Assembly: GCF_027744825.2 (NCBI RefSeq)
Contig: NC_071349.1
Coordinates: forward strand, 4,774,001-4,838,000
Length of the DNA stretch: 64,000 bases
DNA from: Synchiropus splendidus
Lineage: Eukaryota > Chordata > Actinopteri > Syngnathiformes > Callionymidae
Reading direction: 5' to 3'
The notes under the pieces were generated by a model. It made no database searches. It was not told the DNA's origin and saw nothing but the letters and a program-made list of their open reading frames with translations. How positions within the stretch are numbered: the first letter of the stretch is position 1; each line of letters opens with the position of its first letter. This document shows positions 47,050 to 59,232 of the stretch, one piece after another. A program made the translations under genes and the position numbers.

Positions 47050-50000
47050 AATAAGGTGTCGAACTGGAGCTTAACTAATCGATCGGAAGTCATGAAGACC
47101 ATGGTGCTGGTGTGCGCTACTGCTGTGCTACTATGTGCGCACGTAGAGCTATGACTAAGTAGTAGGATGACCTCGGTGCTACAGCTTCGAGGCTGTATGC
47201 AAAGGTTCTGCATTTCTCCTCTGATGCTGAAGATCTTTTTTCTGTACATTCTAATGGTGAGCCAACATTCTCGCTTTGTGCAACACAGCTGTGAATGTGA
47301 TTCACTTACAGCTAGATTTCCACTTGTTTAGCGTTGTAATTCAACAGAACCAACTTAGTACAATATAACGCTAAGAAGGTATATTATTAGAAGAGATTGA
47401 AGACACTATGATCCTTCCGAGCTCAGTCAGAGGACTGCACAAGAGATGATGCACTTCAGGAAGAAATTACTGTTTTCACCCAGGTGCATGAGTGGGTGAA
47501 ACTAAAGTGGTCGCACTCTGGAGCCCTGTATGGTGAACTGTGAAAGAACAATGTTCATCCATTTCAGAGTAATTTGGTTTTAAACATGTGCCTAGACAGT
47601 TCAGGTTGCAAATGGGTGGAACATTTTCATGGGAACTTAAACTCTGGAATTTTGGAAATGTTTCATAAGTTTAATTTGGCAAACAAACTGGAGATATATT
47701 ATATCCGAGCAGAAATATAAACAGATGTTAAAAATAAAAAATAAAAACATCCATCCAAAATGGTTTCGGTAGAACTATTTGTAAGTAGAACAGAGTGCCT
47801 TTGCCCTTGCCGCTGTCACAGCGCAATTTGAATGTGGACTGCATTGCAGGGTGTTTAGAAATGACCTTGGCTCGAAATATGTGAGTCTCTCTGCTCACCA
47901 ATAACTTTTGCAATTGCTTTATCCCGGTTGGTTTCTCCTGGATTGCAAGTACTTCCCTAAACACATTAACGCATGCACCGCATTCACTCATTCATTCATT
48001 CATTCAAGTCCGTGAAAAATAGTTTAAAAAAAATAGCTGGTGCTTCACACCACCTCAACTATGCAGCTAAATATCAATCCACCCCATTCGGAAGGTTCAA
48101 TATACTACAGTAATTGGTCTGTTTAAATGCAAGTATCTGGAGATTTGGCCATCCCCACGTGAGTGGAGAGCTACCGCTACACTCTGCTCAGCTCCTGTTG
48201 GAAATTCAAAACTACGCTGCAGTTGCAGTTACGCTCCTGGGGGAAAATGTAAGTGAAGGTGCCAGGTGGGATTGCACCTGTGGGGTGGATTGGACCGAGT
48301 GCTACACCACCCACAGGTTCTGCAGCGAAGAACGTTAGATTTTATATATATTCTGCTACAGTTATATATATATTCTGAAAGGATCATGTAGGATGCATTT
48401 TTCATGAAGCCTCCATCGGAGGCTGACCTCTTCATCCTGGGAGCTTGGCACCAACAGAAGGTCATCAGATCAATAGTGAAGAGTGATGAAACATGCTCTT
48501 TCATATATGACAGTGCACTGCAACACTTCTACCAAATTAGTCAAAAAGTAAAGTGCTTTTCAAAGTCTTAGCTCTGCCCTGGTGTGGCGCAATTGTCCAC
48601 TTCTTACAACCAAAGTGCATCTGTTGATGAGAATGCTTTGCTTTTCACTGGCCTACCTACATACACATACTGATACAGATACTGTGTTCTATTCACATTC
48701 CTTTGTCCCCACTATCCCGTTACAATGTCACTGGATAAGTTTAAACCAGGTGACTTTTCAATGTGGAAGGATGCTGAAGTGTTTTGTTCTGTTGATGAGT
48801 TTCATTTTCTCCATTGTATTCTTAGTTCATTGAATGTTAAATTCGAAAACCAGACAAACAAAGGCCGATTATCTTTTTGGTTAATCAGTGATATTTTGGA
48901 TTAATTGGATAAAAAATGTAAAATAAATGTATTCATAGATGGAACTGTGTGCAGAAAGACTTACAGTTGCTCCTTAAAAATAAATAAATAAAGCAATAAA
49001 TAAAGCAATGACCAAATTGAGGGACACAAATTGCTGTATGTCTCACATCTAACATCGATTTCTCACATTACAATTAATGGAAAAAGAAATAATGCCTTAA
49101 AATAGGCTTTTGTAGGAGTGAATGTAGAGTGTCTGCTGCAGGTGTGCTGTTCGTCTATGTGTGTGGCTGCTGCATGTGGGAGGGGTTGCAGAGTGTGTGA
49201 CGTCTCTCCAGAAGTGAAGAGGTGCCTGGTGCGTGTCCAGCTCTGAATGTGCGGTTCTGGGCAGTTTGGCTGTGACAAAGTCATAAACCAAGTAACGCTC
49301 TGTCCGAGACTCGCCTCATCAACAACAGGACATCAAACCGCTCTCCAGCCTTGGAGGTGCAGAGAGCGAGCACCTGCCTTCTGACACTCTACCACGGTCC
49401 GGTGCGGAGACAGGAAAGGTTTTTACACTTCAGTATGAAGAAAAAACAGTCAGTAAATGTAGCTAACGGGACACGTCTGCATACAGAGGCTGCGTTATAC
49501 ACAATAACAAAGTGCGTCGTGGGACAGCTGATCGATCCATGCACGTTATGTTTTTTCCAGCTTTTTTATGGGGGAGTTGGATTTTCGTTCGAAATCGGGG
49601 TTTTATATATATATAGACGCTAAAACTAAAAGATGTGGATCAGACAAATGAATCTCATACTGGACAACAAACAGAAGGTTTTTCAAGTCAAGACTAAAGA
49701 CAAGATTAAAGTCAAGGTTAAAGACAAGATTAGAATTAAGTGCCTTAAGTGCACAAGTTCACAGCCGTCCACCTACAAAAAAAGTTGAAAAATAGAAACT
49801 ACCTCACACTCAACAAAAAAGGTTTCTTTGTTTCCCTTTTGTTTCGTTCGAGCTGAGTGGCTTTTGGGTTGCCATTTGTCAAAATCCAGGGGTCAAACTC
49901 GTCCCAAGCGCATCTTGGTATGGCTTAATCTGCAAAATGTTTTGAAATGTTCCCAATGCTGAACTAAATAAGTTCCTGCAATGCAAAGACAGCTTACATA

Positions 50001-50560
50001 TGTAGCTCTAATATCCATAAATTGAGGAGGAAAAAGAACGACAGTGATTCATTTGTATTCAATTTTATCATTTATGTCATCTTTGTACAGTAGGTAATAA
50101 AACAGCATTTGGGAGATTTCCGCTGTTTTCAATACATAGTGAAATGATTTACAATGTCAGCATTTCCAGTGCTGAATTACTCATGAAGAATCTTGGCCAA
50201 GGGAATTGTGTACGTGTGTGTAATTGCACACTGCTTATAAGTTCTCTGCACAAAAAAAATCTCGGTTGCACAAAAAATTCCAACAACCCTTGTGGCTTAA
50301 ACAACGGTGTGGCTGATATATGGATATTACGAGTAAAGCGCTCATTGCACATTGTTTGACCCTGTGTTTTCCCAGGGTGGCATTTTCCACCGCTTGGTTC
50401 AGCTGTGACGAGACTAGACACGCGCACATGCTTAGGATCACCATCCACCGCGTGACACTGCTACATACACGATGGAAAGAACAGCAACTAGAAGAGCTGG
50501 CCATCAAGTGAACTATTGGAGCTGGCTTAGCTTTAAGAGCTCATTTCTGTTAAAGTGGCA
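47050..50560. other. Intergenic upstream of gpr135, nothing firmly recognised
   Basis: About 3.5 kb with a TTCA microsatellite at 47984-48006 and several unassigned short frames. No homology-bearing frame or transposon boundary was recognised. Confidence 0.45.
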
Positions 50561-50861
50561 TGTGGTTGGTCAAAACTGAGGGGGAGGGATGACACATGCG
50601 GCGTTCCACACAGGAGAGAGAGAGAAACGATAGAGAGAGGATCGTTGCAGTGCAGGTATCAGAGACTATGCTAGTCAGGTGAAAGAGATTGAGAAAAAAG
50701 GAACAGTTCATTTGGTTCTTAGTTTAGACTGGCTCACTGTTTCATGAGCCACGGCCAAAGAATACAGTGGCCCTGAGTGGTCAATGCAGCAACATTGCAG
50801 TAACAGTAACACAGGAATTGCACTATAAATGGAGAAATACATTAGCTGGACCACATACTAT

Positions 50862-51026
50862 TAGGGATGCCCTGATACTGGTAACAGTATCAGTACTTGC
50901 TCCGATACTGGCCTATTTCGCTGTACTCGCACTCGTCAAATACTCACTCACACCCGATACCTACTGCAGTGTTCCCCTGCTATATTTCGTGGATCCAGCC
51001 AAAAAAGTGGTATCGGGACATCCCAA
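50862..51026. mobile_element. 165-bp hAT MITE directly upstream of gpr135
   Basis: The left end TAGGGATGCCCTGATAC and the right end (reverse complement TTGGGATGTCCCGATAC) are near-perfect terminal inverted repeats. Flanks are CATACTAT (50854-50861) and CATACGAT (51027-51034), an 8-bp duplication with one mismatch. The interior has repeats of 'gatactgg' and no coding capacity. It ends about 100 bp before the candidate acceptor of the gpr135 coding exon. Confidence 0.8.
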
Positions 51027-51173
51027 CATACGATGCATCAAAATTACAAATACAAAAGCTGGTCAGCGCAATAAATGTCAATTTAAGATGTTTGTTGGCT
51101 AATAGATATTTCCATTTTTTATGATTTCAGGCTTGTCACCAGCTCGGTCACTTTCACCACAGAAGGCCCACTG

Positions 51174-52457
51174 ATGACCACACCAAATCTGACCTCCTTC
51201 AGAGAAATACCTTTGAGTGCAGCACCCTCCCCATCTGTGCTGAGCGCTGCTGAGAGTAAATCTGTCTTGCAGGTCTTCACGGTTGCTGCCCAGGCGTTGA
51301 TCCTCTTGGCCATTTTCCTTCTGTCCAGCCTGGGAAACTCGGCTGTCGTCATTGTCATCATCAAACACCGGCAGCTGCGCACAGTGACCAATGCTTTCAT
51401 CATGTCCCTGTCGTTGGCGGACTTCCTCACAGCTGTCTTGTGCTTGCCTTTCTCGTTTGTGATGCTTTTCAGCAAAGACGGAGTATGGATGTTTGGTGAC
51501 CACTTCTGTCTGGCCAACGGCTTCTTAAACACCTGCTTCGGTATCATCTCAACGCTGACCATGACTCTGATCTCCTTTGACAGGTACTATGCCATCGTCA
51601 GACAGCCTCAGGCTAAGATCAGCCGCCAAAAAGCTACTCAGCTGTTGATAGCTGTGTGGTTGACTGCTGTCATCATTTCTCTGCCATGGTACCTGTTGGT
51701 TCGAACTCCCACAGAAATCCACAAGCAAGGCTTCTACCACTGTATGTACGTGTTCCACTCTGGAACTTCCCGCATGGGGAAGATATACAGTGTTTGTCTG
51801 ATAGTAGTGTGTTACTTGTTGCCCTTCTCCCTCATGTGCTTCTGTCACTACAACATCTGTAAAACAGTCAGGCTGTCCGAAATCCGAGTCCGGCCTGTCA
51901 CCACGTATGCATATCTGCTCAGGTTCTACAGTGAGATGCGCACAGCCACCACTGTTCTTATCATGATCGTTTTCATTATAGTCTGCTGGGGACCATATTG
52001 TTTGATGGGCTTAGTCACAGCAATGGGGGACATTTCTTTTAACACTGCCATGGACACGTTAGCCATCTGGTTAGCCTGGGCCAATGGGGCCATCAACCCT
52101 GTTATCTATGCAGTGAGGAACCCCAATATATCCATGTTGCTCGGGCGAAGTCGAGAGGATGGGTATCGAACGAGAAACATAGCAGCTTACATGTCTGGTA
52201 AAACACAGAACAGAGAGGTCAGGATCAACCAGGTGGACAGGATCCGTGACCGTTTGGTGAATCGTGTGAAAGTGAACAACAACAGCCGACTATCCAATTC
52301 AAGTCCAGGTAAGGGAGGCGGGGGAGGGAGTGGAGGAGGGGAGCTTGCTATGTGGGCCTGTAAGAACCCAGCTGTGTTATTCTGCAGGGACCTGCCGCCG
52401 GACACAGCAACACTAGCGAGCACTCCCAAAGTCAGGACTGTGGATACAAGCCTGTGA
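51174..52457 (+). CDS. gpr135: G protein-coupled receptor 135 (class A orphan)
   Basis: Class A seven-helix plasma-membrane receptor with no agreed ligand. A single 427-residue frame shows an N-glycosylation site at N5 (NLT); TM1 with GN (N55); TM2 LSLADF (D83); C112 and C190 for the extracellular disulfide; the TM3 motif DRY at 136-138; TM6 CWGP at 271-274; and TM7 NPVIY at 308-312. The juxtamembrane stretch NICKTVRLSEIRVRPVTTYA and the tail NISMLLGRSREDGYRTRN are diagnostic of GPR135, as is the end (AMWACKNPAVLFCRDLPP ... DTSL). The N-terminus is much shorter than the low-complexity human one (494 residues in all). A pyrimidine-poor AG acceptor lies at 51128-51129 with the frame open to the ATG, so a 5' exon could add residues. 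A Gly-rich run (GGGGGSGGG) sits in the cytoplasmic tail. The neighbour daam1 matches the human order. Confidence 0.93.
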   Translation: MTTPNLTSFREIPLSAAPSPSVLSAAESKSVLQVFTVAAQALILLAIFLLSSLGNSAVVIVIIKHRQLRTVTNAFIMSLSLADFLTAVLCLPFSFVMLFSKDGVWMFGDHFCLANGFLNTCFGIISTLTMTLISFDRYYAIVRQPQAKISRQKATQLLIAVWLTAVIISLPWYLLVRTPTEIHKQGFYHCMYVFHSGTSRMGKIYSVCLIVVCYLLPFSLMCFCHYNICKTVRLSEIRVRPVTTYAYLLRFYSEMRTATTVLIMIVFIIVCWGPYCLMGLVTAMGDISFNTAMDTLAIWLAWANGAINPVIYAVRNPNISMLLGRSREDGYRTRNIAAYMSGKTQNREVRINQVDRIRDRLVNRVKVNNNSRLSNSSPGKGGGGGSGGGELAMWACKNPAVLFCRDLPPDTATLASTPKVRTVDTSL

Positions 52458-52608
52458 AACTATGTTCCTCAATTTGGCCAGTTAAGTCTTTGACGTAGTC
52501 TCAATTCAATGCTCTTAATGCGCTTCAAGTTCAGTGACCACCAAGTTCTTTTCTGAACGGGCCATGCTCCCATCTTCTGCATGGCTCCTGCGCCTCTCAC
52601 AGACATGA

Positions 52609-52614
52609 AATAAA
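52609..52614 (+). terminator. Candidate gpr135 polyadenylation signal
   Basis: AATAAA about 150 nt after the gpr135 stop. Further A-rich candidates exist downstream, so the used site is uncertain. Confidence 0.35.
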
Positions 52615-55600
52615 GAATTCGCCAAGTTACTCTTGGTGAACCTAACTCTGAACTGAGGAGAAAAAATGAAAAGGAAGTCCCACGAATATATTTAGAAGAG
52701 ATGTGGGTAACCTGAGTGAGACAAAAGGGAGAAAAGGTTATTTAAAAAGGACTTGTTAAAGGCCTTTTACAAGTGTTTATTTTATTATTATCATTTTTTT
52801 AAGATTGTGGTGATGGTGGTCATTGATCACATTTTTAATAGAATTTACTACATTTAACATGGTCTATTTAAATGTATGGGCATTATGACATGATCCAAGA
52901 CTGCGACTCTGGAGGTGGTGGATAGCGGGACCCTTGGTAGTTCCATGCCTCATTTTTTGTCTATGGTTCACATTCATTCAAGAGTTTGATGTTTGTTTTG
53001 GATCGTGAACCTTGTGTTGTAATATTTCAGTTTGTGTTTAATATTTGCAATTATTAATGTGTTTGTTTCTGTGTGTGTGTGTTTAAAATGTGTATATCAA
53101 ATCAAATATTGAACACTAAATCTGCACAATGGAAAGTCATCGTGAGTTGCTGCCATTGCGAAATATTGACTAGCGAGAACACAAAACTTTCATAATAATA
53201 ATGAGTCTGAGTTTTATGAAGCACTGTCACTCATCAGAAATCTGACTGGCTTTGTTTCTATATCGTATTTTTTAATTACCTTTTTATACAAATGAAATTA
53301 AATCTCAATGGTAGTGTTTACTGACCTAATCTGCGTTCAAGACTCACCTTTTCACTGACTCATTTTCAAATAAGGAACAAGGAAATATGAAACACATTCT
53401 TTGTTTTTGAGGAGAGAAATGGTTGATTTCATCAAGCTGGTCACTGTACTGATAAGTACATAACAAGAGATTGAGTTTTCTTTTCTTGATTCACAGCCAA
53501 CATCTCCTTCTGTAACAGTTTCGGATTTCTGAGTTTGAACCAATTGAGCTGCTGCAATCTGTCTGTATGTCTCTGACAATGATCAGTCCATGTACGTAAA
53601 ATGAAAAGTGTCAGAGTGACCTTCAGCAGTCCCTCAGTTTTAATACAAGAATAAAAAGTCATCCATAAAAAGTCTTGTGTTTGATGAGAAAGTCAGGATA
53701 CGGATCTGACATTACACATCATTTACAGTATTCCCAGTTTTGTTATGATTTTGAAACTTAATTTCATGAATTACAGTCAAGAAGACATGTCACAAACTGG
53801 TACTGCAGAAACTATGTAAATTGTGGTGATGCGGATCTTCTCTAGTTATTCTTCTATTTATTCGATTATTCACCACCTTCATTCTTCTCCGGTGTTCAAT
53901 GCTACTTCACCCCTCATTCAGTATACCTTGCTTAAGAATGGGGCTGAGAAATGGCTAGTCCTCACCTGCAGAAGCATTCTAACTGGAGGCACTTTTCACC
54001 TATCTGGACTTGACCTTGGCTACGGCAGGGATCTTCATGGTCGCTGGGTCACTCCAGCGACCACATCCTACTGGAGGAAGTAACCCGAGTCTGCTGACAT
54101 TAAGAACTACCCGTCTGATTATTCTTCCAAGGAGAAATGACGGTTCCCAGCTATCATATCTTGTGCCCTCCACAAAAAAACTATTACGACTTGCCCTTAC
54201 CAAGTGGACCTGGTCATAGCAAATGGCCCAAAGTTGCTGTCGTGAAGAACACCTCATCGGAGAAACCAGTGATCTATTGAAGACATTCTTCAGCTACTGT
54301 AGTTTTGGTCTGTCACAAGTGGTTCAAATAGTATCCAGCACATTGAGTATGCTCCTTTTTACATGACTACAAATGGGCTCACGCAGAGATTGGTAATACA
54401 TTCAGTTGAGCTCTCAAGTCAAATAGAACACATTATCAGACGTCTCAGTGAATTTCTATTGTCACATACAAACACTCCCCATGCAAGTATGAAAGTTTCT
54501 CCAGCCTCAACTATGCTCATGACAGTGATGTGCATAGATAGACCCCTAGTGGCGCTGGAGCGCCAGCCATTTTTACCTGCATCACAGAAGTGCCTCTTCT
54601 GGAGTGCTTTTTTTCCCTTTTGATTCATGAAAAATGGGTTACTCTCAAATCAGTTGAGCCAAATTTTGACATCTGACCGGTCATTCATTTGTGTCTGTGT
54701 GAAAACTTTTCCCCAGATGAACTGCCGCACTCACTGGCCTGTGCCCCAGCCTCTCCCACTCCACATGGTGCTCAGAATGGCTCCTACGACAACATCAGAC
54801 AGGTTCACATTGCGTTTGATCCCTGGGTTATTCAACATATTTTAGATAAAGTTTCTGTTCTATTACTATTTACTTGTTGAAAGAATAAAAGAAGAAGAAA
54901 CACTGCCATCTCGTGAGTGTAAGCCGTTGCTTGCTGGTGATGATACTGTTATTATCCATGGATGAACAAGTGAACAACGATCAGGACAGTCTGATAGATG
55001 TCATGATCGACATTGAAGACTTGATAAGGAGAGCTCAAGCCACTCTTCCAGAACACATGTTTAACCACATTATCATATATATATTACTAGCTTTCTGTAT
55101 GATGCACAGCAGTGGAACATAGTCATGCATTTAATAGCGAAATAATTAGAAATAATCAAACTAAATAACAAGGCAACATATTATAGATGTAAGATGTAGA
55201 TTTAGATGTAAGGATTTGAACCATCAGCCCTGGAGATCGCCCCTGAGCAAAAGTGCTTTCTCCACTTCTTTATCACTGAGAAGATATTCTTCATGTGACA
55301 ATCTATGTAGGTCAGAAAACGAGGTTTGCATCGTTAAACAGTCAGTCATCATGTAAACAATCTCTCTTTGTCACTATAATGTAGCAGTTTGTCTGCTACA
55401 AGAACAAGTACGTCTTGGTCCTGAGACTTTAAAATATTCTCTGACACAAATCTGGAACACTCAACAAAAAAGGGCCAAAAAGCTGCCTTTTTTGCTGTCT
55501 TCACTTTCGCTCATCCCTTGTCCTTCTAGTGTTAGAATACTGTCATCTGCAACAGACATAAATTCATTGTAATGACTGAATTTCGGGCTAGAAAATGCAC

Positions 55601-55615
55601 GCCTTGTGTTGCTGG

Positions 55616-55719
<104 letters not shown>

Positions 55720-56550
55720 TTGGAAATAATAATGCGCTAGATTACTCAATGGTGGAAAAATGGTTACATAACACGCATCAGTCGCACGTATCAGTAGTCA
55801 CAGGGTACTGTGCTGTTCACATCCTGATAGTAGCTGCAAACCCAACATCTGTCCACACACAGTATTGATGTTTTCTGCCTGTTTATCTTTATTTCTCTGA
55901 GAATACCAATGTCAAGGGGTGCTACATACGTTATGTATCTACATTATTATGTTCATGGATGTCTATTTATGGCATGGGTAGGTGGTGAGGTGTATTATTT
56001 ATATACTGAACATCTTTTATTGCACTGGTTACAGCTGATCCGTCTGCTGTCACAACTTGCACTTCCATTCTTCAAAGACAAAATGTGGTTCTCCTCTCAC
56101 TCAAAAATAACAAGTGTTCATTTAAAAACAAAAAGAAAAGAAAAATGTACTATGCTGCAACTGATGAACTGTGTGAGGTTAATTCCTCAGCTATATCGAT
56201 ATTTTATGATCAGACATGATGTACTCCACATACAACACACATGCGTGCTCTGACAGAAATGTACACGCACACACGCATGTTACACACACACACACACCGT
56301 CACGCACACACAAATGGGTGAAGTCTAGGTGTGACCGTCAGGACAAGCAGGAATGCAGTTATGTGTGTTTTGAGCGCGCTACAATCTCAGGCTGGATACA
56401 CACACACCAGGTTGACAGAAGAGCAGCAGCTGTGCGGACATGTGACAATCTCTACTCGCTTATTTGGATTATATATTTTACACGACATAAGGAACATTTA
56501 ATTTAATTTTTTTTATTTTTTTTTATTAATACCTTGGAACTATTCCACAG

Positions 56551-56740
56551 CAAAAGCTTTTCCACCTGGAAATACAAGCATAAGAACCAAACATGTTTTA
56601 CTCTGCGACCTGTCAATTCATCAGTGTCACTGGAGATATCTGGAGGAACAACTAGGTGAATTTGGAGAATCAGATGATGAGACCATCAAGGCAAGAAATG
56701 ACAACTCACTGCATCTCATAGGATCATTGCTGTCACCACG
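56551..56740 (+). other. Unassigned exon-like open segment
   Basis: A 190-nt stretch without stops lies between a T-rich acceptor (ATTCCACAG at 56550) and a consensus donor (CCACG|GTAAGG). It encodes AFPPGNTSIRTKHVLLCDLS, IHQCHWRYLEEQLGEFGESD and DETIKARNDNSLHLIGSLLS. I do not recognise the sequence. It lies about 3.8 kb upstream of daam1 exon 1 on the same strand. It may be an exon of an unrecognised or lost gene, a repeat-derived exon, or chance. Confidence 0.3.
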
Positions 56741-58397
56741 GTAAGGAAACATGCCTGTTGCTAAGGACTGCCACATGAAAAACATTGGATTCGGACAGTG
56801 ACAAACGTGTTGTCTTTATTTCATTCTCATCACATATCCACTCCCAGAGTCTTTTCTGGTGGGAAAGTGTCCTTTGTTCAGTAGAAATAGACATTGAAAA
56901 TTTAATTATGTGACAATATGCGTGAAATTATGCCTTGTTGCAGAGGATGGATTTCTTGATCACTTAACCAAACTCAGTTTTATGTAATTTGCTGTTTACC
57001 TTCCCTATTTCTTCTTCATTGGATGGGACCCTTTGAAAAATATGACTTGATCGGTTATGGTCCTTTGAATGAAAATGAGAATCTCTGATTTGCTATAATA
57101 ATCGAAAGGTATACTTTTGTATTTTTTTTAAATGGAATTTATTACAAAATGGTCGAAAATGATGACAACATAAATATACAGCGTATATATATCTGAGTTG
57201 TAGTCCTGCATGCCTGATAGTCAGTCTTCCAGAACAGGTATTTGTATTTGATCATTTGGATTTGGACTTGTCCGACTATTCCATCACTGCTTTGAGAGTG
57301 TGTCCCCAGTGTCCTCCAAGTCACATAATAATTTTGGATTACGGTTGTTGTTGTCGGACTTCACTGTGCATCATCATTGTTGCATGAGTGCATGGGCATG
57401 TGTGTCAGCAGATCAATGGACGAATGAAACAGTCTGCTCCCTGTTTTATAGGTGAATCAATAGCCCATTGATGTTTTCTCTTGCACTCACTCCACAGTTT
57501 CTACTGAGCTTCTCTTTCTCATCAACACCTCTCTTCATCCTGGCATTGTTACAAAACCATGGGGGAATCACATTAGGTTTGAGCTTTCTGTGTGGTATTG
57601 ACTCAACTAGACATACCTGGGCAGAAGCAGTCCGTGACGCACTGGAAACATTTCCACTTTGAAAATAGACGGAAGTGATAAAAGTGACAATTAAGTGAGG
57701 CATTTGAAGCCAGTAAAATGAATCTAATGGGAACATACAACCAATAAATAGGTGATGGTGAATATTAAGACATAAAATTAACTTATTAATCGTGGAACCA
57801 CTATCTTAGTTAAGGTTTCCAGACACAAAATTGGAAACTTGAATTGAAATGTAGATGATATAAAAATTGCAGAGGACATCAAAGCCCTTGAAAAAAATAT
57901 ATTGCAGATGCAGCCATGCAAATAATATGACTGACATCATTCTCCATGATAATCTGTATATTCAGGATTACAATGATTGAATGTTTATTTTGGTGTCCTC
58001 CAAAACATAATCGATGTGCTGCGTGACAAGTTATTTGCCATTTGCACAGCACTTACTGGCTTTTTAATTGCATACAGTTCAGTCAATAATTCTACTGTCT
58101 ATTTCAGTATCACCTTTTTTGAAAACTGTATCCAAACCCATTATCGCAGTAGTACTCTTGAACATTCATCTGTGTAATAATTTCAGATACTATTTCGTAA
58201 ACATGTATATAAATATTCAACTCTGAAATGCACATTTACATTTTCATCCTTGGTTTCACAGTTTGCGTCATGTTTGGTCATAACATTTGCATAACCTTTT
58301 TTTTATATGTTTTTATTATCAATATACGTCTCCGTGAACACATTTGTATTCAGTGACAGATGTCCTGATTAAGACAATCTTTTAAGAGATTGGACAC

Positions 58398-58402
58398 ACC
58401 CA

Positions 58403-58487
<85 letters not shown>

Positions 58488-58490
58488 TAG
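58398..58490. repeat. (CA)n microsatellite
   Basis: About 35-40 CA units ending in 'catatattag'. It is inverted with respect to the TG array at 58558-58643. Confidence 0.95.
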
Positions 58491-58557
58491 GGATTCGATT
58501 ACAAAGTAAAGCTCTTTTTATGTCTTGAAAATATTTGTCTTAAAATGAAACTTGAAG

Positions 58558-58559
58558 TC

Positions 58560-58643
<84 letters not shown>
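58558..58643. repeat. (TA)n(TG)n microsatellite
   Basis: About 8 TA units then about 35 TG units, the inverse of the CA array 70 bp to its left. Confidence 0.95.
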
Positions 58644-58644
<1 letters not shown>

Positions 58645-59159
58645 CAAAGTCTGCAGAAATGTTTCACTTTGTCTCAGGTTGAATAAAAATAAACAAAGCC
58701 ATGAGTGTTAACTGTGTCTGCCCTAGTTTGCAGGGAGTGCCGTCATTGGCAATAGTTTCACACAGTGTATCTGCCAGACAGAACAAATGCAATTGGTGTG
58801 TTCCATTGGGTTGATGACAGACACATTTTGCGTGTGTAGTGGGCGAGTCCACTTCTGCTAACTCATTTAACCTGTAACTAATGAGGTTTGAAAGAACCAG
58901 TTAAAGCAAGAACGTGGTCAATTGAGTGGTGCTGTGGTCTATTTTCAAGAGTGTGAGCGCCTTCAATAAGGACATTATCTGCAATTGAACAACAGCTAAG
59001 TAAAGTGAGAGGTATAAGTAAATCTACCAACTTGATCACGCTGTTGACTTTAAGGAGGGGAGAATCTTTCAGGAAAATAAACATTTTTATTTGGGGGGGG
59101 GAAAGACCATAATTTATATCTCAGATGAAATGTTGTCGTTATGATTGACAGTAAAATAT

Positions 59160-59232
59160 CCAGAAAAAATGGCACATCTACTGCAGCAAGAAAATGGTGA
59201 GGTGCAGTTTAGTTTCCTCTGCTGCTGGTTTT
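59160..59232 (+). pseudogene. Displaced copy of daam1 coding exon 2 3' end and donor
   Basis: From 'cagaaaaaatggcacatcta' through 'ctgcagcaagaaaatggtga' to 'tcctctgctgctggtttt', about 72 bp match 60842-60915 with only a 2-bp gap and two or so substitutions. The copy includes half of the exon, its GTGAGG donor and the start of the intron, but no acceptor. It lies 1.7 kb upstream of the original, in the same orientation. Confidence 0.85.

Noticed and set aside
51099..51562. Two long minus-strand frames (134 and 147 codons)
   Set aside because: Antisense shadows of the first third of gpr135.
53998..54260. Pair of opposing frames resembling a compact gene
   Set aside because: No splice context, no recognisable domain, and both strands equally open. 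Probably an old repeat.
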